Assembly (NCBI GenBank): GCA_032622095.1
Contig: CP136069.1
Coordinates: forward strand, 85,644,958-85,708,957
Origin: Siphonodentalium dalli
Taxonomy: Eukaryota > Mollusca > Scaphopoda > Gadilida > Siphonodentaliidae
Length of the DNA: 64,000 nt
Direction of reading: 5' to 3'
The position numbers and the translations under genes are program-made. Below, one piece after another: positions 10,777 through 22,631 of this stretch; position 1 is the stretch's first letter; each line of letters opens with the position of its first letter. The notes under the pieces were generated by a model, which saw only the letters and a list, made by a program, of their open reading frames with translations, was not told where the DNA came from and searched no databases.

Positions 10777-12179
10777 ATAATATAATTTTGTCTGGTGTCA
10801 TGGTTTATTAACGGCCCTCCAGAAATGATTAACTTCCCTCGGGCCTATTAGCTGTCCTCGACTGCGTCTCCAGGCATCTGATACCCACTCGGGCTGTTAA
10901 TCATTCATGTTGGGCCGTTATTACATGGAAACCATAACGCCCTCAAAAATAATGTTATTGGTATAAATTGTCATGATCTAGATAGTGTAACTTCAAATTC
11001 ACAGTTACCGGTAAATTGAATTGGACTGAACCTGTGGTGTTGGAAAAATCAAGGCAATGCATCATTAGAGAAACCTTCTCAATTAACTGGCTGCCTGCTC
11101 ATATATGTAGTCATACACTACATGACGAAAGTAACATAATATTGTATTGTCATATACATGTAGTGTATGACAAGTCTGCGCATTGCATGGTGATATCTAC
11201 ATGTACATGTAGGTTTAAGAGTTGTTAAGTGACACATCAATTTTAACAACCCGATCTTATCGACTAGGGATAGTGCAACCAGGGATAACCTGATATTTGG
11301 ATATCCTGATCCGAGTATAAATTTCGTCCATTTTAATAGCTGGACATACCGTAACAGTATTATTATTATGTTTTTGGTCTGTCCATCCATCCATCTGTAA
11401 TATTTCATTGCTGAATAACTTTAGCTCTACTAAAAAAAAATTTAATGTGTGGGTCCACAGCAATACATACATGTACATGTACGGTATGTGTACCACAAAA
11501 TACAGGTCAGGTTAAATTTTGTGGTCCGGTTGCCCACTTTTACCAGTTACAGCCCTTTGTTAAAATTTGATTTCAATTTTTGTTTCCGGATGATAACTGA
11601 ATGGAATAAAATTTGGTATGCATGGTTACAATCGTTGAAAGCGGATCAAGTTCAATTTTCTGTTTCATACAGCAATTTACAAATGTATATCAGATGGTTT
11701 CTTAATTTCTGGATAATAACCTGATAAATTTTGAAATAATAGGGTAAAGGTCAATTTTGATCTTGATTTCCGTCAGTTCATTGTCCTCCGTAATTGTTTT
11801 TTTTGGGGGGGGGGGGGACTATAGAAATCACTGCAGTGTCTGTCAATCCGTCCCAGATTGGTACCAGAAAAATGATAACTTTAGTTTTAGTTCAATATTC
11901 AATTATTTTAAAATTATGTATGTGGATTACCCATTATGAAGATATAGGTCAATTTTTAATTTGGGTTTATTGCCCATTTTTAGCTCAACTTTACCTTGTA
12001 CAGTTTGAGCTACTACCGGGTAAGTATTGCCATCACATAATGCTGATGTTCCAATCAACCATCCGTCGTTCGTCCCTCCGTCTGTCATACCGTCTTTCCG
12101 TAGACACTTGCTTTCTGACACGATTACTCGAGTATTTTTTATCGGATCGTGTTCAAATTTTATGTGCATGTTTATGATG
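10777..12179. other. Low-copy spacer with mollusc-type short repeats
   Basis: Contains inverted words around 10790-10930, several ACATGTACATGT palindromic runs (11150-11220, 11470-11480), a poly(G) tract near 11802-11817, and from about 11979 a TTTAGCTCAACTTTACC segment followed by CCGTC-rich sequence that resembles a pearl-like 5' region. The overlapping frames here do not look coding. Confidence 0.4.
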
Positions 12180-14843
12180 ACACACCCCTGACCTGTAAAG
12201 TTTTTGGTATCGATGAGTTGATCGGTTTAGAAATTATTAACACATTGCATCCACACATGGGCATGTGTTATCCGATGCTATAACCGAAGTATTTTTTGTC
12301 CGATTGTGTTCATATTTGATATGTACCGGTAGGTTTATGATGACACACCCCTCACCTGTATAGTTTTTGGTATTGATTGGTTGATCGGTTTAGAAAATAA
12401 TTAACTCTTCACACACATGCTATCCAATGCAATAAGTTGAACATATTTCTTCTGATCTGCCTCATATTTCTTACCTAGGTTTTTCTTAGCATGTTCTTAA
12501 TCTGTATGGTTTTTGGTATTGTTTACTTAACACTTTTCACTCTTATGTTTGCTTAGAATTCACCCAAGCTGCTATGATTCATACATTTTTCATCTGATCA
12601 ACACCAAATTTGGTATATGAATTTCTCACCCCTAAATACAGATCAAGTTCGAATATGGGTTTGATCCGATATATAATTCAAGTAATTAATACCTGTTTGC
12701 TGCTGCTGCCAATTTGAAGAGAACATATCACACAGACCATGTGTGTTATTGAAATGAGTTATTTATAACTATGGACATTAGATACTACATGCTAAGCCTT
12801 ACCAGTGGTGGCTTGCAGTCCTTGTTTATCATATGTCAAACTGTGATTGATGACTCTCTGGTCCAGTTCTGTTTTCTATGCAATATTAAGTTAACCCCTT
12901 TGTTGAAACAGGTTCTAAAATAATAGATTGGAATACAATGTAGTCCATTGTTACTTTGTAGGGATGTTTTACAGACATTGCTGTTTACAGACATTGTTGT
13001 TTACAGACACTGTTGTCTTATCTTAGAAAAAAATTAATCCACACATTCCTTAGTTCCATGATATAATGTCATTGAAAATGATTAACCATCTCCACACATC
13101 ATATGGTTTTGATGCTTTTCATTTGATCATTCTCCTATTCTATGTCCAGGTTGATGGTGATCCACTTTTGATTTGCATGGATTTGGGATTAAAATTAAAC
13201 CATTCCATAGACGCATATTATGCGATAGACAGATATAATATTATCCCTTTCACTTTGAGCCAGGTTCAGTAAGGGTTTCAATAAATCACCAATTGAAAAT
13301 TCATCATTAGAGGAAATGTCTTATTTTGAAATTCCCTCAATTGCATTTGGTTTCCAGGATAATATTAACGGTGCTGGTATTCTTGAGACTGACTTATTGT
13401 ATTGATGTCTAAATCCAATGACATTCTTTCTTGACTATTTTGTGTTCGTTAGTTTGGGTAAGATTAACCCCATACTACATGTATCTGATTTGATAACTCA
13501 AATATTTCCATTGATTATGTTTATAGTTCTTGCAATTGGCATAGTTTATGATAACACACACCTAACCTGCATAGTGAGGGTCATTTGGTTTATTTGCTTA
13601 AAAATATTAATATCCTCCACCAATCCTGTTGACACAATGTGATAACTAAATATTTTTCACACGATCACTATATAAAGTGTGAATTGTTGAAACTTTTGCA
13701 CTCATGAAAAGGTTGGTGTAAGGATTTATAAAAATAGCTAATCGCTATCGCCCAGGGATGGGTTAAACATCTGCCGATCGTGAACGGCCTCTCGTTCTTA
13801 ATTCTGTTAAAAAACATGCTGCCAGTTGCCATCTTGGATTTTACTCTTTGTATGACTAAATCCATTGGGTGTTTAGTATTACATAGACATACCGGTACCA
13901 GCTTTCTACATTCCTTATCGCTCTATCACTCTGACTAAATTCTTTAGCTCACCCTACAGGTCACATCTCATACGATCGTCACCAAACTTCATTTGGATCT
14001 TTCAGGTAACCTCTAGATGGGAGCTTTAATACCTTTTTTTCTGAATTCTGTTAAAAAACATGACCGCCAGTGGCCATCTTGGATTTGACTTTTTGTATGA
14101 CTAAATCCATTGGGTGTTTAGTATTACATAGACATACCAACTTTCTACATTCCTTTATATCACTCCACATTAACTACATGTATAACATTTGATAATAGCC
14201 CCTCTCCAAGTTGAGCTTAAGTGTCATTGACACTTTCTTTGTTGGAATTATGGACCTATGGAGAGAAGGTTATTTTGTGCTATCGGGTCGAAATCAAATC
14301 TGGTATGTGTGTTTATCAGCTTAAAATCACCGGTCAAGTTCGAATATGGGTTCGGTCCATTCATTTTTGCGGAGTTATAGTCTATGGACCCTTATCGACT
14401 TAGAATTTTGTCATTTTGAGGTTTCCGGATGATACATCTACATGTAACTTTAGTTTGTGTGATCAGAGGTTATCAGTTCCAAATACAGGTCAAGTTTGAA
14501 TATGGATTCGGTCCACCCATTTTTTTCTGGGGATTAATATGGTCCTTGTCTGCTTACATGTATAATTTGCGGAATAGTTTGGTTTCCTGGTGATAACTTG
14601 AGTTTTTGTTATCTGATTGTTTTTAAATTTGGTTTGTGGATTAACATATGAAGATACAGGTCAAGTTAGAATTTGGGTTTAGTCCGCCCATTTTTGCAGG
14701 AGTTATGGTCCTTTTAGTTATCTGATTGTTTTTAAATTCAACTGAATCTCCTGATATTTTGCACATGGTTCAAATTTTTAAAAAAGCTAACCTTACTAAA
14801 AAGCCACCTTTTCGGGGGACACATGGTCGGTGACCTTTTATTA
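12180..14843 (-). repeat. Long pearl-like tandem array, reverse orientation (family F relative)
   Basis: Imperfect units of about 150-190 bp run through the region with words such as TTTTTGGTATTGATTGGTTG, TTCGAATATGGGTTTGATCC and CAGGTCAAGTT. The right end (14783-14843) carries AAGCCACCTTTTCGGGGGAC followed by ACATGGTCGGTGACC, the complement of the start of the element at 3878. The two arrays are therefore opposite-oriented relatives about 9 kb apart. Older units to the left are more diverged, so the left boundary is approximate. Confidence 0.55.
12967..13018. repeat. Three-copy 18-bp direct repeat
   Basis: TTTACAGACATTGCTG and two close copies occur head to tail; a short minisatellite inside the larger array. 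Confidence 0.75.
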
Positions 14844-15463
14844 TCCCCCGCCAAATGATATTTGCGGGGGATATAGGAATGGGTTCCGTCCGTCCCGAAT
14901 TTGTAAGAGTCATAACTTGAACAAATGTCAACAGATTTCAAAGATTTTGGTATATGAGTTCACCTGACCATTACCTAGAATGAGTTCGCAAGCCAGGTCC
15001 GGCCGGATATTTTTACCAGAGTTATTGGACTTTGTTTATTATTTTTGTCGAATTTACCAAATAGCAAATAGACGACGTCACAGGGGCCAGGGCTCATTTC
15101 CACAAATCTCAATCACGGATTTCAAAGATATTTGGTTATTGAGTTTACTTGACCAGTATCTAGAACGAGTTCGCAAACCAGGTCCGGCCGAATATTTTGA
15201 GCAGACTTATTGGACTTTGTTTATTTTTTTGAGCAAATGGACGACGTTACATAGCTAATTTCCACAAATGTCAACAGACTTTACAGATTTTTGGTATATG
15301 AGTTCACATGACCAGTATCTAGAACGAGTTCGCAAACCAGATCCAGCCGGATATTTTCAGACTTTGTTTATTATTTTTGTCGAATTTACCAAATAGCAAA
15401 TAGACGACGTCACAGGGCTCATTTCCACAAATGTCAACGGATTTAAATGATATTTGGTATAGC
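14841..15463 (+). repeat. Pearl-like element B with three units of about 170 bp
   Basis: Starts with a hairpin (TTATCCCCCGCC...TTTGCGGGGGATAT) and GTCCGTCCC, followed by three tandem units. Each contains CAGTATCTAGAACGAGTTCG, CAAACCAGGTCCGGCCGG and TTATTGGACTTTGTTTATT. A two-unit relative interrupts the YqaJ gene at about 23522. The array is cut at 15463 by a hAT-like insertion. Confidence 0.65.
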
Positions 15464-16847
15464 CAGGGTTTCCGCCAGGAGGGAATAAATGAGTCCGTAT
15501 TGGAGAAACACATAACGCACTTAAAAGTAGCCATTTCCTTGCACCTGAGTGTCCCACAAAGCAATCCAAAGCTACATATATTATGCAAGTCGATCATTTC
15601 TGTGGGTGCATTAATTCTGTTGATGGTATACAAATAATTAATCATGTAATTACGTACGTATAAGACCGCCGTCTGATTGAATACTCTATAAATAACGAGC
15701 TACGAGTTACAGTGTTTACACATTTATAACTTACAATAAAGATATAATGAATATAAACACTAAAAAGCATCTACGCAGTGACAAATAATACCACGTAAAG
15801 GAGAATTGAATAAATTATTTTTTAGAATTTCAAGTAGCGTCCGTGGAAATTAAACTGACAGGATTATGTACATGTATTCTGTCAATCGTAAAACTCTTTG
15901 TGCGCTGTGACGTCATACTGCAGGGTTTGTCTGGAGTATATTTTTATAGCGGCGAAATACGAATGGTAGCGAAGTCTTTCACTCGGAACGCGTAGCTTGT
16001 TCAATAGTCTGTATAGGCCAACAACTGACGATCGACCGCAGCTATAGAACAGAGTTTTAGCCAACATTTTATAAAATATAATTGAGTTTCGGCTGGAAAT
16101 GTGAACATGTGTGTCGTTGATTGTGCTTGGGGACCCAGGCGGGACAACGAAACTATTATTGACTGTACTTTGACTTTATCTCCATATTGGGGGGAGGGTA
16201 TGTGATTGTGTTTATCCTCCATGCGTGTAATATGGCTCAAATGAATGGTGTTGTCACTATGAATTCGCGCTATAAAGACAGGACAGGTTCCGTATTATTG
16301 TGAAATAAATCACTTTGGGATTTTGTTGAGTATGCATGGCAATATAACGGTACGCATAATAATCAACACACGTAGAGAATCACATGTTTTTTTCAGGAAC
16401 TTCACTGACATCGAACTCAAAACAAATGATAATACAGCAATAAGATAAATGATCAACATTGAGTAGTTTCATCCACGAAAATCCCGTGCATAAAAATGTC
16501 CCGACTCAGCAATTGGGTGTTCTTTGATCCAATTATGTAATTGTGCGATAGGACGGGGTCTTCGAGTCTGAGTAGTTTCATCCATGGAATCCCGTGCACA
16601 AAAACATCCGTACTCAACAGTCCGGCATTCTTTGATGTTACCGCGACATGTATTACGCTGTATCTAATGTCGCTATTTGACCCGCTTTTTCACCAGTATT
16701 CTGTTTAACCCCCGAACTCCCGTTGCAGCCAAAAAAAATTTACGACATATTGCTACTGACATTTGTTACATGCATGAACCAAACAGATCATCTGCGAGGG
16801 GAATGGGTCCGTGTGACGGACCCGCAGCCGGCCTGGCGGAAACCCTG
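15464..16847 (-). mobile_element. Non-autonomous hAT-like DNA transposon (family D, copy 2)
   Basis: Perfect 16-bp inverted ends (CAGGGTTTCCGCCAGG and complement) and a perfect 7-bp duplication GTATAGC (15457-15463 and 16848-16854). It is the reverse-orientation relative of 4403-5394. The shared inner segments include CACATGTTCACATTTC and GGCTAAAACTCTGTTCTATA on the opposite strand. It is about 390 bp longer and has unique internal sequence (around 16350-16780). No intact transposase frame. Confidence 0.8.
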
Positions 16848-16854
16848 GTATAGC

Positions 16855-17019
16855 CTCTATCGGTAAATGGGTTATCTCCACTTGATTCCTGGAGCTCTTC
16901 TGTGATTCTAATTACATCCGGTTGGTATCAGTCTCGCAGATCTTTGTTTACACTCAACACGTGCGTTTATTTTCATTGAAGTTATTGCATTAATACTACG
17001 ATTCCAAACTGATTCTAAC
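16855..17019 (+). other. Presumed 5' leader of the THAP transposase
   Basis: About 165 bp between the hAT-like insertion and the THAP start codon. It includes a CACGTG E-box-like word and ends in TCTAACATGGG. The outer left end of the original transposon is not visible and may have been displaced by the hAT-like insertion. Confidence 0.35.
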
Positions 17020-17716
17020 ATGGGAAAGTTATATTGTTGCGTGACTGACTGCCATAATTATTCTGGTAAAGTTGTTGACGATCGCTTTGTGAAATTACAC
17101 AGATTTCCCGAGAATAAAGCGCGACAACGTGTGTGGAAATTCCGAGTGAGCCGAAAAAACTTCGAAGTCGGGCGTAATTCGAGAATTTGTTCCGAACATT
17201 TCGAAGGTGGGGTCAAAACCAACGAACACGATCTGCCGTCGGTATTTCCTCACAAAACATTTGCGACTTGGAAATATGGTTCCAGTATCAGAACCCATGG
17301 AAATCAATGGAGATTTAGAAGTTGAGGATGATGACTCTGTACATAATTTGGTATTTACCGCAGCTGAAACACAAAGTGAACTTGATACCTCCATAATGAT
17401 GCATGATTATTGTGGGCCCATCGACACCTCAACAATTCCCAGTTATCGACATTAGGAAGTGCAAACATTACCTTATGTCTGTGATATGGTGACAGTTTCA
17501 TGCCAGACATCAGAATCAAGTTTTGATAGAGCATGTTTAGTGGACATTGGTCATCAAACTGATCTTCCACAATTGACAATTGAGGACATGATGTTCTATA
17601 CAGGACTGCCTGACAAACTCACATTCAATTTATTGTTTGATGAAGCAACAGGCTGTGAAACGAGAGAAGAGGGGAAAAAGGGACGACCAAACAAACTACG
17701 ACAAGTGGATGAGTTT
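17020..17716 (+). pseudogene. THAP-domain N-terminal part of a DDE transposase (disrupted)
   Basis: The ATG at 17020 opens a textbook THAP zinc-binding domain, which binds DNA at transposon ends. It has the C2CH ligands C7, C11, C57 and H60 (ICSEHF), the HRFP motif around residue 30, W39, and a C-terminal LPSVFP box at 72-77. After about residue 80 the reading shifts to the next frame (near 17270) and continues in acidic sequence (LEVEDDDS). It meets TAG at 17453-17455 and continues through an LTIEDM...FYTGLPD region and a KGRPNKLRQVDEF segment of a DDE_Tnp_4-type transposase. It is cut at 17716 by a pearl-like insertion and resumes at 20818. The frameshift could instead mark a small intron, but the in-frame stop and insertions make this copy defective. 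Confidence 0.85.
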
Positions 17717-20700
17717 TTAGCTCACCTGAGACGAAGTCTCCGGTGGAGCTATAGTCATCACTCCTCGTCCGTCGTCCGTCCGTCCATCCGTCCATCCGTC
17801 CGTCCATCCGTCCGTCCGTCAACAATTCTTTGAACATCTTCTCCTCTGAAACCGGAAGACCGAATTGGTTCATATTTGGTGTGGATGTTCCCTAGGTGAC
17901 TCTCATTCAGATTTGTTCAAATGAGGTCACTGGGTCAAATAGTTGCGAAACCAGGGCCATAACTCTATTCCTCCACAGTAATTCTTACAACGACTTCTTG
18001 TCCATAACCATTGTGCCGATTTAGCTAATATTTGGTATGGAGGGTCCTTGGGTGACTGGTGTTCAGATTTGTTCAAATGAGGTCACCCGGTCAATTAGTT
18101 GAGAAACCAGTGCCATAACTCATAGTAATTCTTACAATGACTTCTTCTACAAAAATATTTGGCCGAATTAGCTTATATTTGGTACTGAGAGACCTTGGAT
18201 GACTGGGAATCAGATATGTTTAAATTGGGTCACTGGGTCAATTAGGGGCAGAGCCAGGGACATAACTCTAAAAACCAAAAAATTACATTTTTGCATTTTG
18301 ATCATATTTGGTGTGGATGTTCCCTAGGTGACTGTCATTAAGATTTGTACAAATGAGGTCACTGTGTCAAACAGTTGCGAAACCAGGGCCATAACTATAT
18401 TCCTCCTTGGTAATTCTTATAACGACTTCTTGTCAACAAGCATTATGCCGATTTAGTTTATATTTGGTATGTGGGGTCATTGAATGACTGGGGTTCAAAT
18501 TTGTTCAAATGGGGTCACTGGGTCAAATAGTGGTGGAGCCAGGGCCATAATTCCCCAAAAAATAATAAAAAATTCAGGAACTCCTTGATCAATTTAACAT
18601 ACAAAAAAAAATATCACCCCCCCCCCCCCCCACATGACCCAGAACCCCACCCTGCCCCCAACCAACAGCATTCCACCCTATCTCATATCCTAACTCACAG
18701 GTAAATAAAGTTTTTTTTTAAATTCCCATTACAAGGCAACTCTCATATGAACTGATAGACATGACAGATAGAGTCCCCAGGGAGTGTATTCATGTCATCC
18801 ATAATTTAAATGAGATTAATGGTGTTATCAATGAAGCACCCTTGTTGTTTACATTATCACTCAGTGGTCATTAAAATCAGATTAATTTCATTTTCTCAGA
18901 GTGCCTGGCATTTGTTGAATGAGGTTCACAGAGGGTGAATTTAGTGACGCTATCCTACACAGCAGGCTAGCATAACCAAATACACCCTCTGAGAACCTTA
19001 TTCCGCTTAGGCCTCATCTTCTGGGAAGTATCTAGAGTCTCAAGATCTCATTCTGCTTAGGCCTCATCTTCTGGGAAGTATCTATAGTATCAAATTTACA
19101 TTGTTGTTAGTTAAAGTTCCCTTCTAGGAAGTTTCTGTATCCCTTAATTTGCAGAAGATAAAATTCATGATTGAGGTGCCCAATGGGTGAACATCACCAA
19201 TTTCAACTGGGGAACTTCAATCTTATTCTAGGTCTTCCATAGCAGTTGAGGGCCTTATCAGAATGAGGTCCCCAGAGGGTGAATTTAGTGATACTAGCCC
19301 GCTGTGCAGGATAGCCTCACTAAATTCACCCTCTGGGTACCTCATTCTGCAAATAACAGACAGACTATTTCAAAGCTTGATTCAAGGCTAGCATCACCAA
19401 ATTCACCATTTGGGGACCTCATTCTGCTTAGGCCTCATCTTCTGGGAAGTATCTATAGTATCAAATATACATTGTTGTTAGTTAAATTTCCCTTCTAGGA
19501 AGTTTCTATATCCCCTAATTTGCAGAAGATAAAATTCATAATTGAGGGGCCCAATGGGTGAACATCACCAACTTCAACTGGGGAAATTCAATTTTATTCT
19601 AGGTCTTCCATAGCAGTTGAGGACTTTATCAGAATGAGGTCCCCAGAGGGTGAATTTAGCATCACTAAATTCACCCTCTGGGGACCTCACTCTGCAAATG
19701 ACAGACACACTATCACACTATTTCAAGGCTTGTTGTATAATACATTGTGTTGCTTGAGGCCAGGCATACACAATGTAGGAACAGACACGCTTTTTGTGAT
19801 GCTATCCGGCACAGCAGGCTAGCATCACCAAATTCACCCTCTGGCGTCCTCATTCTGCTTAGGCCTCATCTTCTGGGAAGTATCTGTAGTATCAAATTTA
19901 CATTGTTGTTAGTTAAATTTCCCTTCTAGGAAGTTTCTATATCCCCTAATTTGCAGAAAATAAAATTCATAAATGAGGTGCCCAATGGGTGAATATCACC
20001 AACTTCAACTGGGGAACTTAATTTTTATCCTTATCAGATTTGTGAAAATGGGATCACAAAGTCAAATAAGGGCAGAGCAAGAGACTGATATTTATGATTT
20101 GTATGAAGGGTTCTTTGGTGTCTGGGATTCAAATTTATTCAGATGGGGTCACCCGGTTAAATAGGGTGGGACCAGGGACATAACTATATGTCTCTATAGT
20201 AATTCTTAAAATGTCTTCTCAAGGGATTTTGGACTATTTAGCTTACATATAGTATGGAGGAATCAGGAAGATCCTTTAGTGACTGAGATACAGATTTGTT
20301 AAAATGAGGTCAACCTGTCAAGAAATGGCAGTCTATGGGGAGTTAACACTTTTGTGTCCAATAAAATCATAGAAATACCAAATTCATTAAAACATCTACC
20401 TTGGAACCACCTGACTGATTGGTCTGACATACATGTATTGTGTTTTGGGTCCATGGATAATTGGGCTTCAAACATGTTTAAATGGTTTTAGAAAAAGGCG
20501 CTTGTGAGATTGTAAATTTCCAACAATTGAGAAAGTTTGAGGTGTCGGTTGTGAAATTCCAACCTAAGACTTGGGAGTCTGGATCCCGGTTGGGAGGGGA
20601 CTTGTTGAGCTGGAGGAGGGGGGTGATCAGTAGTGTACAGTTGGCAATTTCAAGGTGGTTTTTTACCAAGCTAAGTCTCTCTAGCCACATATCCTGTTTA

Positions 20701-20814
20701 AATCTACTTCTTTTAAAGTGATTATGAAAAGTGCTGACTGTTTTGGTCTCCAGAGTCCCAGTCTTATCAGTCTTTGCAGTCTGGTGAGCGACCCCACAGT
20801 CATTGACTGTCTTG
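17717..20814 (+). mobile_element. Pearl-like Helentron-associated element A1 inside the transposase gene
   Basis: A 3.1-kb insertion in the VDEF codon region. The left end is TTAGCTCACCTGAGACGAAG with a short hairpin. A CCGT microsatellite (about 17768-17820) follows, then four to five imperfect units of about 150 bp (ATTTGGTGTGGATGTTCCCT, CAGATTTGTTCAAATGAGGT, AGGGCCATAACTC). Next come a poly(C) tract and an inner foldback block (18900-20000, GAATGAGGTCCCCAGAGGGT). The right end is a stem-loop CACAGTCATTGACTGTCTTG. TTT is present on both sides (17714-17716, 20815-20817); removing the insert rejoins the transposase frame. Hairpin plus microsatellite plus tandem core, T-rich target and 3' stem-loop match bivalve pearl/Helentron-type elements. 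Confidence 0.75.
18900..20000. repeat. Inverted and direct GAATGAGGTCCCCAGAGGGT block within A1
   Basis: The block GAATGAGGTCCCCAGAGGGT plus GAATTTAGTGA recurs with its complement (TCACTAAATTCACCCTCTGG) at 18918-18960, 19263-19345, 19633-19695 and 19820-19855. Between copies are direct copies of TTAGGCCTCATCTTCTGGGA and CCCTTCTAGGAAGTTTCT. The same block occurs in the element at 30041-32403 and in isolation at 53600-53945, so it may be an independent foldback captured by the larger element. Confidence 0.7.
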
Positions 20815-20817
20815 TTT

Positions 20818-21046
20818 ATGACATTAATGCGTTTACGCCTTGGTTTGTTAACCACCGACATAGCAAGACGATTCATGATCGCACAATCGACAGCGAGTGT
20901 TATTTTTAACAAATGGGTGGACATCTTGCACGACAAGTTGCATTTTCTCATTAATTGGTCATCACAGGAGGCAGTTAGGGCCAATATGTCAGTATCCTTC
21001 AAGTCACGATTTCCAAATACGCGAGTGATTCTAGACTGTACTGAAG
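20818..21046 (+). pseudogene. Transposase middle part: HTH-like region and first DDE aspartate
   Basis: Resumes in frame after the A1 insertion with MTLMRLRLGLL, a helix-turn-helix-like stretch (TTDIARRFMIAQSTASVIF) typical of DDE_Tnp_4 transposases. The first catalytic aspartate is in VILDCTEV. The reading is then broken by a MITE whose first bases supply a TAA stop. Removing the MITE and one TA restores GAA GTA TAT ACG and the downstream ETPKSL frame. Confidence 0.85.
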
Positions 21047-21265
21047 TACAGTAATGCCCTCAGTAATCGACTCTTTTAACTACAGCAGAATTATGGGTAA
21101 CTTTTCAGGATTTAGTCGGAAATATGGCTTGTTGCATTCATTTGAATGCTCTCACCGAGAGCTTTCCGATGAATTGCAACAAGCCATATTTCCGACTAAA
21201 TCCTGAAAAGTTACCCATAATTCTGCTGTAGTTAAAAAGAGTCGATTACTTAGGGCATTACTGTA
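21047..21265. mobile_element. Palindromic MITE (family 1, copy 3) inside the transposase
   Basis: TACAGTAATGCCCT at the left and AGGGCATTACTGTA at the right with full arms. The coding frame on both sides shows the pre-insertion sequence had a single TA, so this copy proves TA duplication. Its central loop is slightly altered (TTGCATTCATTTGAATGC). Confidence 0.92.
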
Positions 21266-21769
21266 TATACGGAGACGCCAAAATCACTTGTGAAGAAAAC
21301 TTTAATGTATTCTGACTATAAAAGTCATATGACATGGAAGGTACTTGTGGGACTTAGCCCAGCCGGTGTTATAACTTTTAGCCGGTGTTATAACTGGGGT
21401 GGAAATATAAGTGACAAGCAAATAACTGAGATGTCTGGCATAATAGACCTGTGTGAACCAGGGGATGCTATAATGGTGGACAAGGGGTTTCAGATCAATG
21501 ACTTGTTAATTCGTCGTGGATTACATCTCATTATTCCACCGAAGAAGAAGGCTAACACACAATTTACGAGGAAAGAAACTGAAACAACCCGAAGAATAGC
21601 AAATTTGAGGATACACGTAGAGCGAGCTATGGAACGAATAAAGAATTTCCGGATATTGCAAGGGGTAATTCCAATTTCGATGTCACCCAGGGTTTCACAG
21701 ATATTTTATATATGTGCTGCACTGGGTAATTTGCAACCACCTTTAATTGATTCAGCGGAAATTTCTTAG
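21266..21769 (+). pseudogene. Transposase C-terminal DDE catalytic part
   Basis: Continuous open frame to TAG at 21767-21769. It contains YSDYKSHMTWK and LVGLSPAG, then ISDKQIT, then the second catalytic aspartate in AIMVDKGF, a basic KKKANTQFT region, and the third acidic residue in LRIHVERAMERIKNFRIL. This order is that of the DDE_Tnp_4 family (PIF/Harbinger-related and ISL2EU transposases). The C-terminal length looks complete. This part has no internal stops, so disruption of the gene is probably not very old. Confidence 0.88.
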
Positions 21770-22403
21770 TTCAAATTCAATATTTGAATTACACATGTAT
21801 ATGATTAAATTATAGCCAATATTTAAAGGCAATAGATGTAACTTGGATAGTTTGATATCGGCCCGAGATACTAGTATCAACCCAATTTCACTTTATATCA
21901 GTCTGCGATGGTCAGACCGAATGTCGATGACTGATATCAAGTTACCAAGGGCTGATATATGTCAGGTGATATCAAACTAAGTTAATTATATCAATTAAAC
22001 TGTAATACCATTACTACTAGTAACCATGCTGATCTCACTCCACTGGTGTGAACCCAAGATTGAATGGACAACAAGTAAAATTTAAATGAAATCACTGTGA
22101 TAATTTAATATTTATATATAAATATAACTTGATAATTTACATAAGACACTTTACATGTATGCCTGTTTACAACATAATAAATAGTCACAATTTTCATCTC
22201 AATGTACATGTAAGTTCATTAAAGGGCTATGCAGCCTTCAAACTTACTATATGATTATATAGTGATGTTTGTTGGAAATTCACTGTAACAGTTTTGTTTA
22301 CATAGCAATGATTTTAACACGAGAAATTTCGCTATTGGAGAATTTAATAGTGCTGATGTTTTGCATATTACATATGTATTTTTTGTTGTTTTCTTATGTA
22401 CAG
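21770..22403. other. Spacer between transposase and nuclease genes, left part
   Basis: Contains imperfect inverted words (AGTTTGATATC near 21850, GATATCAAACTAAG near 21968) bounding a 130-bp stretch rich in TGATATC. No coding signal. It is probably the convergent 3' region of the transposon. Confidence 0.4.
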
Positions 22404-22631
22404 TATATAAGGGACACACTAATAGTTGTAGTCCGAGTCCAAGTCCGAGCCCGAGCCCAGTAAAATGTGTAGTTGGGCTTTTCAATTTTGTTTATTGTCG
22501 TTAATGTAAATAATATATTAATAATGTACTAATATCAAGCCAATTATATTAACGACAATAAACGAAATTGAAAATCCCAACTACGCATTTTACTGGGCTC
22601 GGACTACAACTATTAGTGTGTCCCGTATATA
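22404..22631. mobile_element. Foldback MITE with GGGACACACTAATAGTTG arms
   Basis: Inverted arms of about 95 bp: TATAAGGGACACACTAATAG and onward at the left, with complement ending CTATTAGTGTGTCCCGTATA at the right. The inner arms AATTTTGTTTATTGTCGTTA and TAACGACAATAAACGAAATT flank an AT-rich loop. The left arm has an extra GTCCAAGTCCGAGCCCGAG expansion. TATA at both edges suggests a TA target. It lies between the transposase and YqaJ genes. Confidence 0.8.

Noticed and set aside
20478-21002. Minus-strand frame of 174 codons
   Set aside because: Runs from the tail of the pearl-like insertion into the antisense of the transposase, crossing the insertion boundary; shared parts recur at 27897-28277 and 32169-32438 only as repeat copies.
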